Shown piece after piece: positions 1 through 9,970 of a stretch of 34,378 nt of DNA. Origin of the DNA: Pelagophyceae sp. CCMP2097 (taxonomy: Eukaryota; Sar; Pelagophyceae); contig MU657200.1 in NCBI GenBank assembly GCA_026770575.1, positions 1-34,378 on the forward strand. Reading direction: 5' to 3'. Within the stretch, counting starts at the first letter, position 1; every line of letters starts with the position of its first letter. The notes below the pieces were generated by a model that did not search any database, was not told the origin of the DNA, and saw only the letters and a program-made list of their open reading frames with translations. The position numbers and the translations under genes are program-made.

Positions 1-1233
1 CTTTCATATTATGCGGTGACTGAACGCATTGACCAAGATGACCCCGAACGTAAAGAATACGCATTCTCCACGAAAACGCTCCATGAAATGATGGATACCT
101 GGATAATCGGTTACTCATCAGCCCATGGAACCAGGCAAGTTCCCCTCTTCAAAACCCAGGATCCGTGGGAGGGAGCTCATGGGGATATATGTAAGAAGCT
201 GTCTAAGCTACGGTGCAACCTTGATAAAATGGGCTGCCATCCTCTCGGTCTCCCAACATACATCTCGAAGCAGATCGTCCAGACCTTGGTCCTATCATAC
301 GCATTATCAGATTCTGAAATTTGGCAAAACGGCGAGGAATGCGACTCAATCCAACAGGAGATGGATACAATTTACAGGAGGCTTTTGGGTGTGCCAAGAT
401 ACACGAATAAAACCGCATTCCACTACGAACTTGGACTTATCGATCAAAGTTTTCGCGCCCAAGCGGCTGCCCTCAAGTTTAGAAACCATATTTTGGGGCT
501 CCCTAATCACCGTCTGGTTAAACGAATGTACATCGCATTGCGTTCAGAAACTAGTACCGAGATTGGCGGTCCCAAGTACATCCAGAATAGTGTCACTCAC
601 AATTTCGAACCTCTCGCGATCGACCTAGATTGGTGTGAACATGTTCCCAGTCCCGCTGCTGTTAAAGCGAAGGCGCATGACACCTTATGTTTCTTACAGA
701 TAAACAAACTCTTAACTCAATCTGCAATATCTCATTCTATCCAAACTCTCATGAAGTGGTCTATATCATACCGCACGGCTCCATACCTTCTCCGCAACCC
801 ACACACTTCTTGGGATCTTCGCGAAGGCCGAATTTTGAAAACGAAGCTTCGTCTCAGCTGCTTTGAGGCATTCGGCAAAGGGCACAACACAGATAAATCG
901 TCCAATTCTGGTGGGTCTCTTTTTCGATGCAGGTCCTTCCCTTACACCCCATGCTGCCATCAGAAATGCTTCGAATCTGTGTACCATATTTTGGGCGACT
1001 GTGCAGCCTACGCTGTTCCTCGTGACGAATGTTTTGGCAAAATCTGTGAGAAAATCCCCCTCTTTGATCTATTGTCTATTCGCGCTAAAGTTGATTTCAT
1101 CATGCATGAAAATACTCCTCAATTCCTAGATGCTTTTATTTATCGTTTTTTGTTTAAATCCTATCAAATTCGTGCTAAGTTGGTTGATCTGACTAGGCCA
1201 GGAGAAGGTCCTCCGGGACTGGACATCCTGTGA
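1..1233 (+). CDS. Non-LTR (LINE-type) retrotransposon reverse-transcriptase polyprotein, C-terminal part
   Basis: The reading frame is open from base 1 through a TGA at 1231-1233, so the 5' part lies outside the window. About 410 residues are visible. They match the region downstream of the reverse-transcriptase palm in LINE elements: basic helical segments, then a cysteine/histidine cluster near residues 330-350 (CCHQKCFESVYHILGDC), which resembles the zf-RVT knuckle that follows LINE polymerases. The catalytic YxDD box is not in the window. Base composition is clearly AT-richer than the neighbouring genes and no introns are needed, both consistent with a mobile element. In-frame integrity suggests a fairly young insertion. 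It could also be a host gene derived from such an element, but family resemblance and composition favour a retrotransposon. Confidence 0.75.
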   Translation, partial: LSYYAVTERIDQDDPERKEYAFSTKTLHEMMDTWIIGYSSAHGTRQVPLFKTQDPWEGAHGDICKKLSKLRCNLDKMGCHPLGLPTYISKQIVQTLVLSYALSDSEIWQNGEECDSIQQEMDTIYRRLLGVPRYTNKTAFHYELGLIDQSFRAQAAALKFRNHILGLPNHRLVKRMYIALRSETSTEIGGPKYIQNSVTHNFEPLAIDLDWCEHVPSPAAVKAKAHDTLCFLQINKLLTQSAISHSIQTLMKWSISYRTAPYLLRNPHTSWDLREGRILKTKLRLSCFEAFGKGHNTDKSSNSGGSLFRCRSFPYTPCCHQKCFESVYHILGDCAAYAVPRDECFGKICEKIPLFDLLSIRAKVDFIMHENTPQFLDAFIYRFLFKSYQIRAKLVDLTRPGEGPPGLDIL

Positions 1234-1264
1234 TTCCTATTACATTACATACATTACGCTAAAC
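1..1264 (+). mobile_element. 3' end of a LINE-like element including its short tail
   Basis: The ORF is followed immediately by a short 3' region with repeated ATTACAT units (about 1238-1258). Many LINEs end in such short tandem tails instead of poly(A). The exact 3' border cannot be fixed without a second copy; the GC content rises sharply after about 1330. Confidence 0.5.
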
Positions 1265-1301
1265 AAGGAATTAATTTCTTGCGGCCTAAATAGAAACAGT
1301 G

Positions 1302-1493
1302 ATTCTAGGCAAAGCCCTTAGCGACTTTTTGAGCTGCGCGCCTCGCCCGACGGCGACCGCGTCGCGACGGCGAGCCGGCGCGGCGATGTCGGACTCTGTG
1401 AGGCGCGCATGCTCCTCGGACGTCGTGGAGCTTGCGCGCGGTATATACTCAAACATTGTGATTCATCATTCTAGGCAAAGCCCTGAGCGACTT
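1302..1493. repeat. 26-bp direct repeat pair flanking a 140-bp GC-rich spacer
   Basis: Bases 1302-1327 and 1468-1493 match at 25 of 26 positions, both beginning ATTCTAGGCAAAGCCCT. Both copies also have GTGATT just upstream. The pair lies between the LINE tail and the 3' end of the DGAT2 gene. It may be a local tandem duplication or the remains of a target duplication. No gene is visible between 1234 and 1527. Confidence 0.7.
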
Positions 1494-1527
1494 CGACGCC
1501 GCGCCGCGGGGGAGACAGCAGTGGCGC

Positions 1528-2700
1528 TCAGAGGAGCTCGAGCGTGCGGTCTGCGCAGCCGAAGCGTCCTTTGTGCGCCTCGAAGATGCGGACGAGCGTG
1601 TCCATGTATACCCCGTGCCACTTTGCCACGTCGGCCGCCGTCGGCTCGGCGATGAGCGGCAGCGCGATGGGCTCCGCTACAAGCGCGGCTGGTCTTTCCA
1701 AGCAGAGCCCCTCCCGCAGAGGGGCTCTCCTCCTCTCCTGTACAGGGACGGCCATCGCACGCACCGACGACGGTGTTGATCTGCACTAGCGGGTCGGGCA
1801 GCAGCGGGGCCCACCAGAGCGGCCCCCAGAAGACTGGGAGGACGAAGCCTCCGTGCAAGAGGGTGAAAAGACAGAGTTTGCGGTACAACGGATGCTTCAA
1901 AGCCGTGTAGCAGTCCGCCTCGCCAAAGGTGTACGCCGGCTGCAGCACGTAGCCATTTTGGAGAGCGTACTTTACGAACCCGGCTCTCTTCTTGATGAAG
2001 ACGCGCTCCTTGCCTCTTTCGAACAAGGCGACTTCCTCCATGCCACCCGGCAGAATCCCAAAGTCGACTTGTCTCCTCATCAGGCCAAACAGACCCTTCT
2101 TCGTCGCCGGCGTCGCGCACCCGAAGCCGAGTAGAGCGTTGCGGACGATCGGGAGCTTGAAAAGGATGGGCGCTTGGACGCCGTCGCATTGCCGTAGGCG
2201 GGCCCAGTTGACGTTCGCGGCAAGCTCGCCGGGCACGTACTTGGCCTCGTCTCGGCACCGGAAGCGGATCGCGCCGTTGAACGTGAACCCGAAGCCGATG
2301 AACGTCCCGTGGGGATGCATGCACCACCTTTTACGAGTGCGGGGTGAAGCGGGGTCCGTCGAAACATTTCTTCGACAACTCACATGGCCGGCTTGGTGGC
2401 CATGGACTCGATGGCCTCGCGCGAGACGTGTAGGAAGACGCCTCTTTGGAACCAACCGCAGCCTCGGAGGTAGAATCTGCACCACGCCGTCGAGTAGCCC
2501 GCTAAAAAGAACGACGCCGCCAGCGCCGCAAATATCGTCGCCGCGGTCATTCGGTAGCCCGCCGCGAAGAGCGCCAGGCAGGCCAGCGGCGAGGCTGGGC
2601 CTGCGACGAAACAGGCCAACAAGACGAGGATGGACACCGCGCCGCTCAAACGGCCGGCGCTCGGGAGCTGGTGGCTCACCAGCGCGTCCACGGCAACCAT
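1528..2700 (-). CDS. DGAT2: Diacylglycerol O-acyltransferase 2 family (DGAT2/MGAT)
   Basis: Three exons read on the minus strand: 2700-2384, 2327-1765, 1676-1528 (introns of 56 and 88 bp, GTGAGT...AAG and GTGCGT...TAG). The spliced product is 342 aa, a usual DGAT2 length. The N-terminus has two hydrophobic segments (about residues 17-75) for ER-membrane insertion. The family hallmark HPHG is at residues 110-113, followed by the GILPGGMEE block, the KKRAGFVKYAL block, and the C-terminal EPIALPLIAEPT...HGVYMDTLVRIFEAHKG block, which only joins in frame after intron 2 is removed. Known role of the family: final acylation of diacylglycerol to triacylglycerol using acyl-CoA. The start at 2700 is the ATG just before the first membrane segment. 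The gene is divergent from the Hsp70-like gene across 149 bp. Substrate choice (DGAT versus MGAT or wax synthase activity) cannot be read from sequence. Confidence 0.93.
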
Positions 2701-2849
2701 CGCAACCCGGGAGTCGTCACACCACACTGTGTTTTCGCTGAAATATCCGGTGGGGCCTCGGGGAAACCCGCGGGGTCGCCAAAGTCGGCGACAAGAAGGG
2801 GGAAACCCGTTTCCATCGTAAAGAGCGATACTTCCCGGCCGGCGCAAAC
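2701..2849. promoter_or_regulatory. Divergent (probably bidirectional) promoter between DGAT2 and the Hsp70-like gene
   Basis: Only 149 bp separate the two opposing start codons, so both promoters and 5' UTRs must lie here or overlap. No TATA box is evident. No specific binding site could be assigned. Confidence 0.6.
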
Positions 2850-4719
2850 ATGGCGCCCGTCTCGTACTGTGCGGGCATCGGCCTGGGCCACCGCGAGGCG
2901 CGCGTCTGCGTCGTGCGCCAGCAGGACGCGGCGGACGCGCAGCTGGTGGCAAGCGAGTCCGGGTCGAGGTCGCTCCCAGTTACGCTGGTGCGTTTTCGGC
3001 ATTCTTGAGAATCTCGAGACGCCACGATGGAGCCGGGTGTCACGAGCCGGATCCGAGTTGAATGGATGCCGCAGCCACTCGTCAGACGTCTCCTTTTCAA
3101 AACGGCGTCGAAACACGCACCACTCGGCGGCCCCGTCCGTCAGCCTCAGCGCACAACAGAAAGATTCGTAGGCGTACTCCGCCGGCGGCGAGTGGGTCGT
3201 GGGCGACGCGGCCAACGCGCAGGCCGCGAAGAACGCAAAGGCCACCATTTTCGACGTGCTGGCGCTGCTGCCGCGCGACGACGACGACGACGAGGGCCAC
3301 GCCTTGCGCGCGAGGCTCGTCTCTTCGGGCCAGAAGACGCTGTCCGTCGAGATCTCCGAGGGCGGTCAGGCTTTAATCGTGCTGGAGCCTTCGATGGACG
3401 GCGAACCTACCAAAATTACTGCGGAAGAGGCTTTAGCTAAGGTCTTAGCGCAGCTCAAGGTCGTCGCGGAGGATTACGTCGGCGCCAAGTCCGAGGACCG
3501 CACCGTCCTCGGCTGCGTCGTGGCCTGCGACGTGCAAGACGAGACCCAGCGGCTGGCTTTGATGCGGGCGTGCAAGCTCGCGCGGCTGGAAGTTTTACAG
3601 CTCGTCTCCGACGCCGTCGCTGTGGCGGTCGCTGCGTGCGGCGACTTCTCCGTCGCCGGCGCGGCGGCGACGCTGCAGTCCCGCAAGACGCAGCAGCGCA
3701 TCGGGTCGGTTGTGGTGCTGGACATTGGCGCGACGTCCGCGCGCGCCGCCAAGCTCCACCGCGACGGCGACGGCGTCTTCCGCGTCGCGTGCGCCGCCCG
3801 CGACGACTCCATTTCGGGCGTCGCTTTGACGAAGATGTTAGAAGATCATTGCACCACTTTTATCCTGCGCAAGCAGAAGATCACCGTCTCGGACGGCGGT
3901 TTTAAGGCGATTGCAAAGCTCCGAGCAGTCTGCGAGCGGTCCGCGCGCCTCTTGGCCGCCGGGTCGCCCCAGGTCGACGTCGAGGCTGAAGCTTTAGTGG
4001 ACGGCGTCGACTGCCGCGTGCGCGTCACCAAGGCTTTGTTCGACGACCGCTGCTCGGATATCTTCCGCAAAATCGCCCCTTTGGTCCAATCCGTCGTCGG
4101 CGACTCCAAGCCCGAGGACGGCGCCGTCCTCCTCACTTTTGCGGGCGGCGCGACGGCGGCGGCGGGCATCCGGCGCGACGCAAAGGCGGTGCTCGAGGCT
4201 CTAGGCTTGGAGGTCTGCGACGGCTACGAGGCGGTCGAGGCCGTGCCCGTGCCCGCGGGCAAGGCGGCGTCGCGCCGCGAGCGCGCCGCGGAGGAGGCGG
4301 CCACGTTTGGCGCCGCGCAGCAGGCGGCTCTGCTTGTTTTCGGTTTGGACCCGGAGAACGAGGAGCCCGCCTCGGTCAACAAGGCCAAGAAGAAGCTCGT
4401 CTGCGAGCGCGCCGACGCCGCAAACCTCTTGGCGCAGCTGCCCTTTACGACGACGGCGGTGTGGTGCGCCTGGGGCGGCGACAAGGTGCTTTTGGTGGCC
4501 AAGGACTCTGCGCTGCCGCGCACGGTGACGGCGACTTTTGACATCGCAGAGGCGAAGCAGCTCACCTTTTCCTGCGACGAGCGACCACTCGCGCGCGTCG
4601 ACGTTTCCGCGGCCAGCGTCGACGTCACGCTCACGATTGACAAGACTGCGTCTTTAAAGGTCACCGTCACCGCCGCGGAAACCGAGCCCATCTCCTTCGA
4701 CTGCCCCGCCGCGTTGTAA
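2850..4719 (+). CDS. Divergent Hsp70-like protein (HSPA14/Ssz1-type)
   Basis: Two exons, 2850-2987 and 3172-4719, joined across a 184-bp GTGCGT...GTAG intron, give 561 aa. The order of the Hsp70 nucleotide-binding domain is recognisable, but its signature motifs are eroded. The first phosphate loop reads GIGLGHREARVCVV instead of DLGTTNS; the second reads LDIGATSARAAKL instead of DLGGGTFDVS; the adenosine motif is TFAGGATAAAGIRRD. The C-terminal part forms a beta-rich region, and no long lid is present. Total length and the junction PVTL/AYSAGGEW fit HSPA14 and Ssz1, non-canonical Hsp70s that act with J-proteins at the ribosome. Loss of phosphate-loop residues suggests weak or absent ATPase activity, as known for Ssz1. 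The cytosolic ribosome-associated role is inferred from family resemblance. It converges on the EF-hand gene, 107 bp away. Confidence 0.8.
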
Positions 4720-4826
4720 AAGGCCAAAAGGACCGCCCAAAGGCCTGCCCGCCAGCCGTTAACCCAAGCTTTTGTGCCGCCATGCGCTTTTGGAACCCTG
4801 GGGCCCTCGGGAGGGAACAGATTTGG

Positions 4827-5972
4827 TTAGTCGCTTCTCTCGTGCGCCGTTTCGCCGTAGAGGAGCGGCGATACGACTTGGGCGAACGTGGCCTCGTAGA
4901 TGAGGCCTTTGTCGGACCGCGCCAGGAGCTCTTTGGATACGGCCGCCACCTCTGACCTACGAAGGGTGAGTCCAGGCGCGCGGCCTTTGGCAAGGCCTCC
5001 GGACGCCGGCCGCGACTCGTCGAGGCCACAGGACCGCATCAGAGCCTCCAGGTCGTCTTGGTCCACGCAGCCGTCACCGTGCGGGTCCGCCACACGGAAG
5101 AGCTACAACGCGCGTCCGTCGGGCTCTGTCGCGCGTCCGTCCAGACTCTCGAGAGGGCCTCCCGCGAAGCTAACCTTGTCCGGCGTCACGGCGCCGCCGC
5201 CGCCTTGCGTGAGGAACGTCGACGCGGCGGCGCATTGAGTCATCGCGGAAACGAGTTTCCGCAGCGCGTGTTTCGTCGCCGGCCCGTCGAGCGCGCTTGC
5301 ATCCGGGGCGTCGGCGTACGCGCCGCCGTAGCCCTCCATGTCGTACCTGTCGTAGTCGTCGTCGGGCGGCGCGTCGAGGAGCGTGTTGATCTTCTCGAGG
5401 GCGGCCAGCAAACCACCGTCCATCGTGTGCCGGCCCTACCGCGCGGACTGCGAGGCCATCCGATAGAATCCGCGGTCGTACCTCCCAGACCTCCAGCACG
5501 TTATCCGCAGCCGCTGGCGCCGCTGCCGCTGGCGCCGCGTCGTCCTTCGCCTACGCGCCGCGCTCCGACTTGCGCTATCGCACTGCCGGCACACCCACCT
5601 CCTTAGCGTCTTCTTCGCTCCCTCGCCGTCTCGACGGCGCGTCGCGGCCGTCCGCCGGCGTGGCGGCGGCGGCGCCGTAGACCTACGCGGCGTCGACCGT
5701 GTTCGTCCACGCAACGCATGGCGTCTGCGGAAACGCACGTCGGGCCGTCGACGTGCGTTGCTGGCCGGCCGCGGCACCTCGACGAGCCGGGGCTTGTCGA
5801 CGCGCCTGGGCTCGTCGACGACGCGGGGCTCCTCCACGAGGAACGGCCACCTACGCATGGCACTCCAGAATGGCCACACGGCGCTCGCGGGGGGACGCGG
5901 GGATGCGGACGTCGCCAGCACGCGGAAGCGCGGCGGCTCGGGCATCGTGCGTCGTCCGATGCACAATGGCAC
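4827..5972 (-). CDS. EF-hand calcium-binding protein, five exons
   Basis: Exons on the minus strand: 5972-5739, 5682-5599, 5550-5482, 5435-5175, 5102-4827. All four introns (46-72 bp) end in GTAG and are phase 0. The product is 307 aa from 5972, or 298 aa from the inner ATG at 5945. One canonical EF-hand loop is visible at residues 222-233 (DPHGDGCVDQDD), followed by a weaker second helix-loop-helix ending SDKGLIYEATF. The N-terminal 110 residues are proline- and arginine-rich with repeated VxxPR units. The middle has the helix MDGGLLAALEKINTLL and an acidic Asp/Tyr stretch. A 15-residue insert between the two EF halves may hide a further intron, since an acceptor-like TTCGTAG occurs there. 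No family beyond the EF-hand is recognised. The first exon is the least certain part. Confidence 0.65.
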
Positions 5973-6042
5973 TTACAATGGCTCTCGGCGGCGGCCGAAC
6001 AATTATCACCGAATTTAGCGAAGGCTGAGGAGCGGGGGGGGA

Positions 6043-6133
6043 AATTTCAACGCGATGCGCGCGTCGTGGACGAGCAGGACGTGGACGAGCAGAGAACGAG
6101 CAGGGCGTGCAGAGAAGAAGACAAGGCGCTCCA

Positions 6134-6134
<1 letters not shown>
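6043..6134 (+). repeat. 92-bp dispersed repeat, copy 1
   Basis: Matches bases 8758-8849 in inverted orientation at 91 of 92 positions, with the only difference seen near base 6058. It is preceded by a run of 8 G and ends in CTCCAG, directly joined to the long poly(G) tract. It includes short internal GACGAGCAG repeats. Such high identity implies a recent duplication. Confidence 0.9.
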
Positions 6135-6275
<141 letters not shown>

Positions 6276-6555
6276 CGAAGAGACATGTCTTTGGAGAATA
6301 CCGCGGCGGCGCGAGGGGCGCGTTCTTTGAAACGGCCACGTTTCATAAATTATGGCCGTTGAGAGAGTATTCAAGATTTTCCTTCGGCTTCAACTCCAAG
6401 CGTTCTCATCGTGCGTGTTTTCCCTGAGAGGTCCGAACCGCCGAGGGGCGCGTTGCTTGTATCGCCGCGCGCCGCGCCGTCGCCACCGCGGCTGCGCGGC
6501 GGCCGGCGGCGATGTTTCGAGTCCGAGTCTCGTCTTTGTAGGTCACACTCTCAAA

Positions 6556-7399
6556 ATGCAGAAGGTCATCATCGCACTCCTCGTCGCCTCGGCCGCCGCC
6601 TTCCAGGCGCCCAAGGCCCAGAAGGCGACCGTCGTCGTCGCCGGCGCCAAGGAGCAGTTCGCCGCCACGATGCTCGCCGTCACGGCGCTGTGAGTTTTGC
6701 GATGACGGGCGTCATACTCTGCCAAAGCCACCTTTGACTTTGAACCTCCGCAGGGTCGCCATCCCGTCCATGTCCTCGGCCGGCGACATCGAGTCCGGCG
6801 CCACCGTCTTCAACGGCAACTGCGCCGCGTGTGCGCAACAGCGTCTGCATTCTTGACGTTTGATATCTTGATGTCTTCAATGGAAGCGGGCAAGTGGGGT
6901 CTTTGTTGCGCCCCCGGCTGGAAACCGCACCGAAAGAATTCCGTTTCCGAGTGGAGACTGGATGATTCTAAAGAGAGGAATACTCTGAAATAGGATTGCA
7001 GACTGGATTCTTCCTAGGCCACGCCGGCGGCAACAACGTCATCCAGTCCGAGAAGACGCTCCGAAAGGAGGCGCTCGACCAGTACCTCGAGGGCGGCCGC
7101 AAGCCGGCGTCGGTGCGTGGAGCATCTTCTGCGCGAATCTTGTGGGGTCGCGAATGCGCGACGCCCGTCTCAGAAGCCCCCCCGCCGTCAGAGGCTCACC
7201 GCCTCTCTTTCTAGGTTGTGTACCAGGTGACGAACGGCAAGAACGCCATGCCCGCCTTCGGCGGCCGCCTCTCCGACGAGGAGATCGACGACGTCGCGGC
7301 TTATGTGATTGATCAGGTTAATCCCCCCTTGGGGTTGGGCCTAGATCGTCACGCCTCTCTAACTTCGTCTAATAGGCCAGCGGCGACAAGTGGGAGTAG
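6556..7399 (+). CDS. petJ: Cytochrome c6 precursor, thylakoid lumen
   Basis: Five exons, 6556-6689, 6754-6830, 7018-7112, 7215-7316 and 7376-7399, give 143 aa. The haem-binding CxxCH is at residues 68-72 (NCAACH); its second Cys codon is split by intron 2. The axial ligand is Met114 in NAMPAF, and the C-terminal helix [16 protein letters not shown] matches cytochrome c6. The presequence is tripartite: an ER signal peptide ending ASAAA before Phe16 (the heterokont ASAFAP-type motif), a basic transit region (about 17-33), then a hydrophobic lumen signal ending SSA before GDIESG. The mature protein would be about 89 aa. Known role: soluble electron carrier from cytochrome b6f to photosystem I, replacing plastocyanin. 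The last exon is just 24 nt (ASGDKWE plus stop). The nuclear location with this presequence marks a secondary-plastid alga. Confidence 0.95.
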
Positions 7400-8213
7400 A
7401 TCTACCACTTATTGGCCTTTCAAAAAGAACTACAAGAGTGAACCACGTCATAATAAAGCTTGTCGCAATGCGGAGCAACTGCGCCAGCACCGCCTCTGTG
7501 TCGCAAAAGAAGATACTGCCACAGCCGCGACCACGGCGTGTGCGCCCCGCCGTGCCCAGGAAGCGGCCGTGTTGGCGCGTCGCGCGGGCTGTCGTGCGTG
7601 CCAGTCCGCGGGGTGCCGGGCCTTTCCGCCGCGCCGCCGCCGCGCTGGCCCAGGGTTGGGTCCGGTCCGCTGCTCTGGCACTTTGGCTTCCGCCGCTTGT
7701 TCGCCTAGGAATTCCTACACAAAAGTAGATCGTCTGCGAGACTTACAAAAAAAAGAGCTTTGGAGCCAGGAATGGTCCGAGCGCCTACTTGTCATCTCCC
7801 CGGGTTATAAACAACAACCCTCACGCCTCACTTGTAGTGCCAGGGGGCTCAATGCGAGGTTAAGTCGCTAAAGTAGTTGACAAGGCAAGGAGGCGGAAGG
7901 GCCCTTCTGAAATTGCGAAGCGGAAATTGAAAATACCCCGCAGGAGCTTACTGAGAGCGAAGGCGCGTTTGCGGAGCGCGCTTCGGCCTCCTTTATCGAC
8001 GTATCTAAGTAGCTTCGTGGCATCGCCCATCATAAGCCCGCCGAGTCCCATCTAGATTTGCACAAAAGAGCAGGGTGTCGCGGTTTGCGCTCGTTTGCCG
8101 TCAACGCCGCCAATTTACGGTCGCGGGCGAGTTCGCAGGGTTCCGGCACCCTAACCCGCGAAGAGAGAGCGTGAAAGAGAGCGCACGACTGCGCGGTCTC
8201 TTACAAATCCCCT
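7400..8213. other. Intergenic region without recognised gene
   Basis: 814 bp downstream of cytochrome c6. Open frames exist in several registers because of the GC content, but none shows family motifs, a plausible start context or codon use like the neighbours. A 12-bp palindrome TAGGAATTCCTA at 7706-7717 recurs at 19644-19655. Nothing else is supported. Confidence 0.6.
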
Positions 8214-8620
8214 TAACAGCCCATTCGTGGTACCGATTTTCTCTTGGAGCCAAAGAGGGGGTCTGGCGACCCCCTCCCCATCCAGGGCGCATCGCTCTAA
8301 CGGGGGTAGTCGGCCGACCCCCCTGAGTGACCCTCAGCCGACTCTGTGCCTCTGGGGGACCCGGATTGAGAGACATTGAGAGCCCCGGGTCGAAAGGCAC
8401 ACGTGTTGTTTGTTGGTCGCGGAGAGCTGAAAAGCCCGGGACCGTCCTCTTCTTGGTTTGTTTTTTACGGCCGCTGTTTCTGGCTCTCGGTCGTCGCGCG
8501 GCTGGGCCAACGGCCCAACCAGCTCCGCCTCGGGGGACTCCAACAGCGGTTGTAACGATGGGGACTGATTTAAATCCGAATCCCTCCGAACGTTCTTTTT
8601 ATTTTCGGGAGAAGGCAAGG

Positions 8621-8652
8621 TGCTCGAGAGATGCTCGAGAGATGCTCGAGAG
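8621..8652 (+). repeat. Short tandem repeat, 11-bp unit TGCTCGAGAGA, about 3 copies
   Basis: Three consecutive near-perfect units seen directly. It lies inside the interval bounded by the 37-bp inverted repeats. Confidence 0.9.
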
Positions 8653-8757
8653 GCGCCGAGCGCGTTCCGTCTAGGACCGCGCTCGTCGTCTCCACGCCCC
8701 GCATAGGTGCGATAACTCGGCGCGCGGCGTCCTTTGCCCTTGGAAACCGTTCGATCT

Positions 8758-8849
8758 CTGGAGCGCCTTGTCTTCTTCTCTGCACGCCCTGCTCGTTCTC
8801 TGCTCGTCCACGTCCTGCTCGTCCACGACGCGTGCATCGCGTTGAAATT
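8758..8849 (-). repeat. 92-bp dispersed repeat, copy 2
   Basis: Inverted copy of 6043-6134 (91/92 identical). On the minus strand it is also preceded by a G run (11 C on the plus strand, 8850-8860). Its other end, CTCCAG, is followed by unique sequence instead of poly(G). Confidence 0.9.
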
Positions 8850-9272
8850 CCCCCCCCCCCACACCCCCACCCACCTGTGGCAGGCTGCGCTAGGACGCGT
8901 CGGGTATGCTTGGGTACGCTTGGGTATTAATGCGAAAATATGGGGGAAACTGGGTATTTTCGAGTAATTCTCGGACCCGGCGCTGCCTTCGCTCGAGGAG
9001 CGCCGCAAATTGCGGCCGTGAAGGTCGAGCTCCGTGATTGGGCTGGTCTCGGGACCCTCCTTCGTGGTCTCGGGACCCCCCACAGCGCCTCCTCGCTCGA
9101 CACGGGGGGTTCTGGCGACCCCTCCACACCCCACCACCCATGCTCCAAGAGAAAATCGGTACCACGAATGGGCTGTTAGTGGTCAACCACAATGAAATGA
9201 GCACCCCCCCAGGTCACGAGACCAGGCAGGTAGCCTCGCTCGCTCGCTCGCTCGCTCAATTGGGCATTCCGC

Positions 9273-9283
9273 GGGCCCTCCCG
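9273..9283 (+). repeat. Left target-site duplication of the foldback element
   Basis: GGGCCCTCCC(G) at 9273-9283 is repeated exactly at 9960-9970, immediately outside the right terminal repeat. A duplication of 10-11 bp fits the 8-11 bp range of Mutator-like elements. The last G is ambiguous because the element may itself begin with G. Confidence 0.8.
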
Positions 9284-9959
9284 CCTTACTCTTATGGATA
9301 ACTTATCCACTGGATAACTTTCTGTTGGGTCGTCCGTTTTTCTTTCTTTTCGAGCGCGCCTACGGGGGTCCTATGATCGGCGGGGCCTTTGGGGTGCACT
9401 GGGTGGCCCGCGCGCTTGCTTGCGCCGAGATTCGGAGTTTTTAAATACTTTCCCCCTTGGGCACTAACAGAGGATCATTGGCCCGCTCAAATCCGAGTAG
9501 GCGCCTCGTTCCCACTAACCAAGTAAAACCGAGTAAGGAACCGAGTAAGGAAGGCGATGTGCCAAGCCGAGTGATAGCGAGTTAGGGTGCCCTCGAGGGC
9601 CTGCGAGGCCTCGTCGTCGACAATGGGCACCCAGCCGTGGCGAAGCGCGCTTAAGCGCGCATGGCAGGAAGTTAAATACGATCCTTCCTTCCTTACTCGG
9701 TTCCTTACTCGGTTTTACTTGGTAAGTGGAAACGAGGCGCCTACTCGGATTTGAGCGGGCCAATGGTCCTCTGTTAGTGCTCAAGGGGAAAAGTAAAAAA
9801 AACACTACGAATCTCGGCGGAAGCAAGCGCGCGGGCCATCCAGTGCACCCCAAAGGCCCCGCCGATCATAGGACCCCCATAGGCGCGCTCGAATAAAACA
9901 ACAACGGACAACTCAACTGAAAGTTATCCAATGGATAAGTTATCCATTAGAGTAAGGCG
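9283..9959. mobile_element. Non-autonomous foldback/MITE-type DNA transposon (Mutator-like?)
   Basis: A 677-bp element made of two long terminal inverted repeats, about 9284-9553 and 9687-9958 (roughly 270 bp each, near 90% identical by eye), around a centre of about 130 bp. The termini read CCTTACTCTTATGG and its complement. The arms carry ATGGATAACTTATCCA palindromes and CCGAGTAAGGAA tandem repeats. The centre contains the perfect 16-bp palindrome GCGCGCTTAAGCGCGC (9645-9660) and GCCCTCGAGGGC (9589-9600). There is no transposase coding region. Exact flanking duplications of 10-11 bp show it moved as a unit. Long inverted repeats with such a duplication point to Mutator-type mobilisation, but superfamily is inference. 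Confidence 0.85.
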
Positions 9960-9970
9960 GGGCCCTCCCG
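9960..9970 (+). repeat. Right target-site duplication of the foldback element
   Basis: Exact copy of 9273-9283, directly after the right terminal repeat. Confidence 0.8.

Larger units (their letters stand above)
8214..9178. repeat. 965-bp interval bounded by 37-bp perfect inverted repeats
   Basis: Bases 8214-8250 and 9142-9178 are perfect reverse complements (outer ends TAACAGCCCATTCG). Weaker similarity continues inward through a CTGGCGACCCC segment. The interval has no transposase-like frame and contains copy 2 of the 92-bp repeat. It may be a non-autonomous DNA element or part of a larger decayed palindrome that continues to about 10150. No clear target duplication was found directly outside. 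Confidence 0.7.

Noticed and set aside
2676..3248. Minus-strand frame beginning MVAFAFFAACALAASP, which resembles a signal peptide
   Set aside because: It lies antisense to the Hsp70-like first exon and intron, overlaps the divergent promoter, and the rest of the frame has no family motif. It is a by-product of GC-rich codons.
7218..7871. Frame running on from cytochrome c6 exon 4 into downstream DNA
   Set aside because: A GT...TAG intron and an 8-codon final exon ending GDKWE restore the usual cytochrome c6 end; the read-through tail has no similarity to the family.
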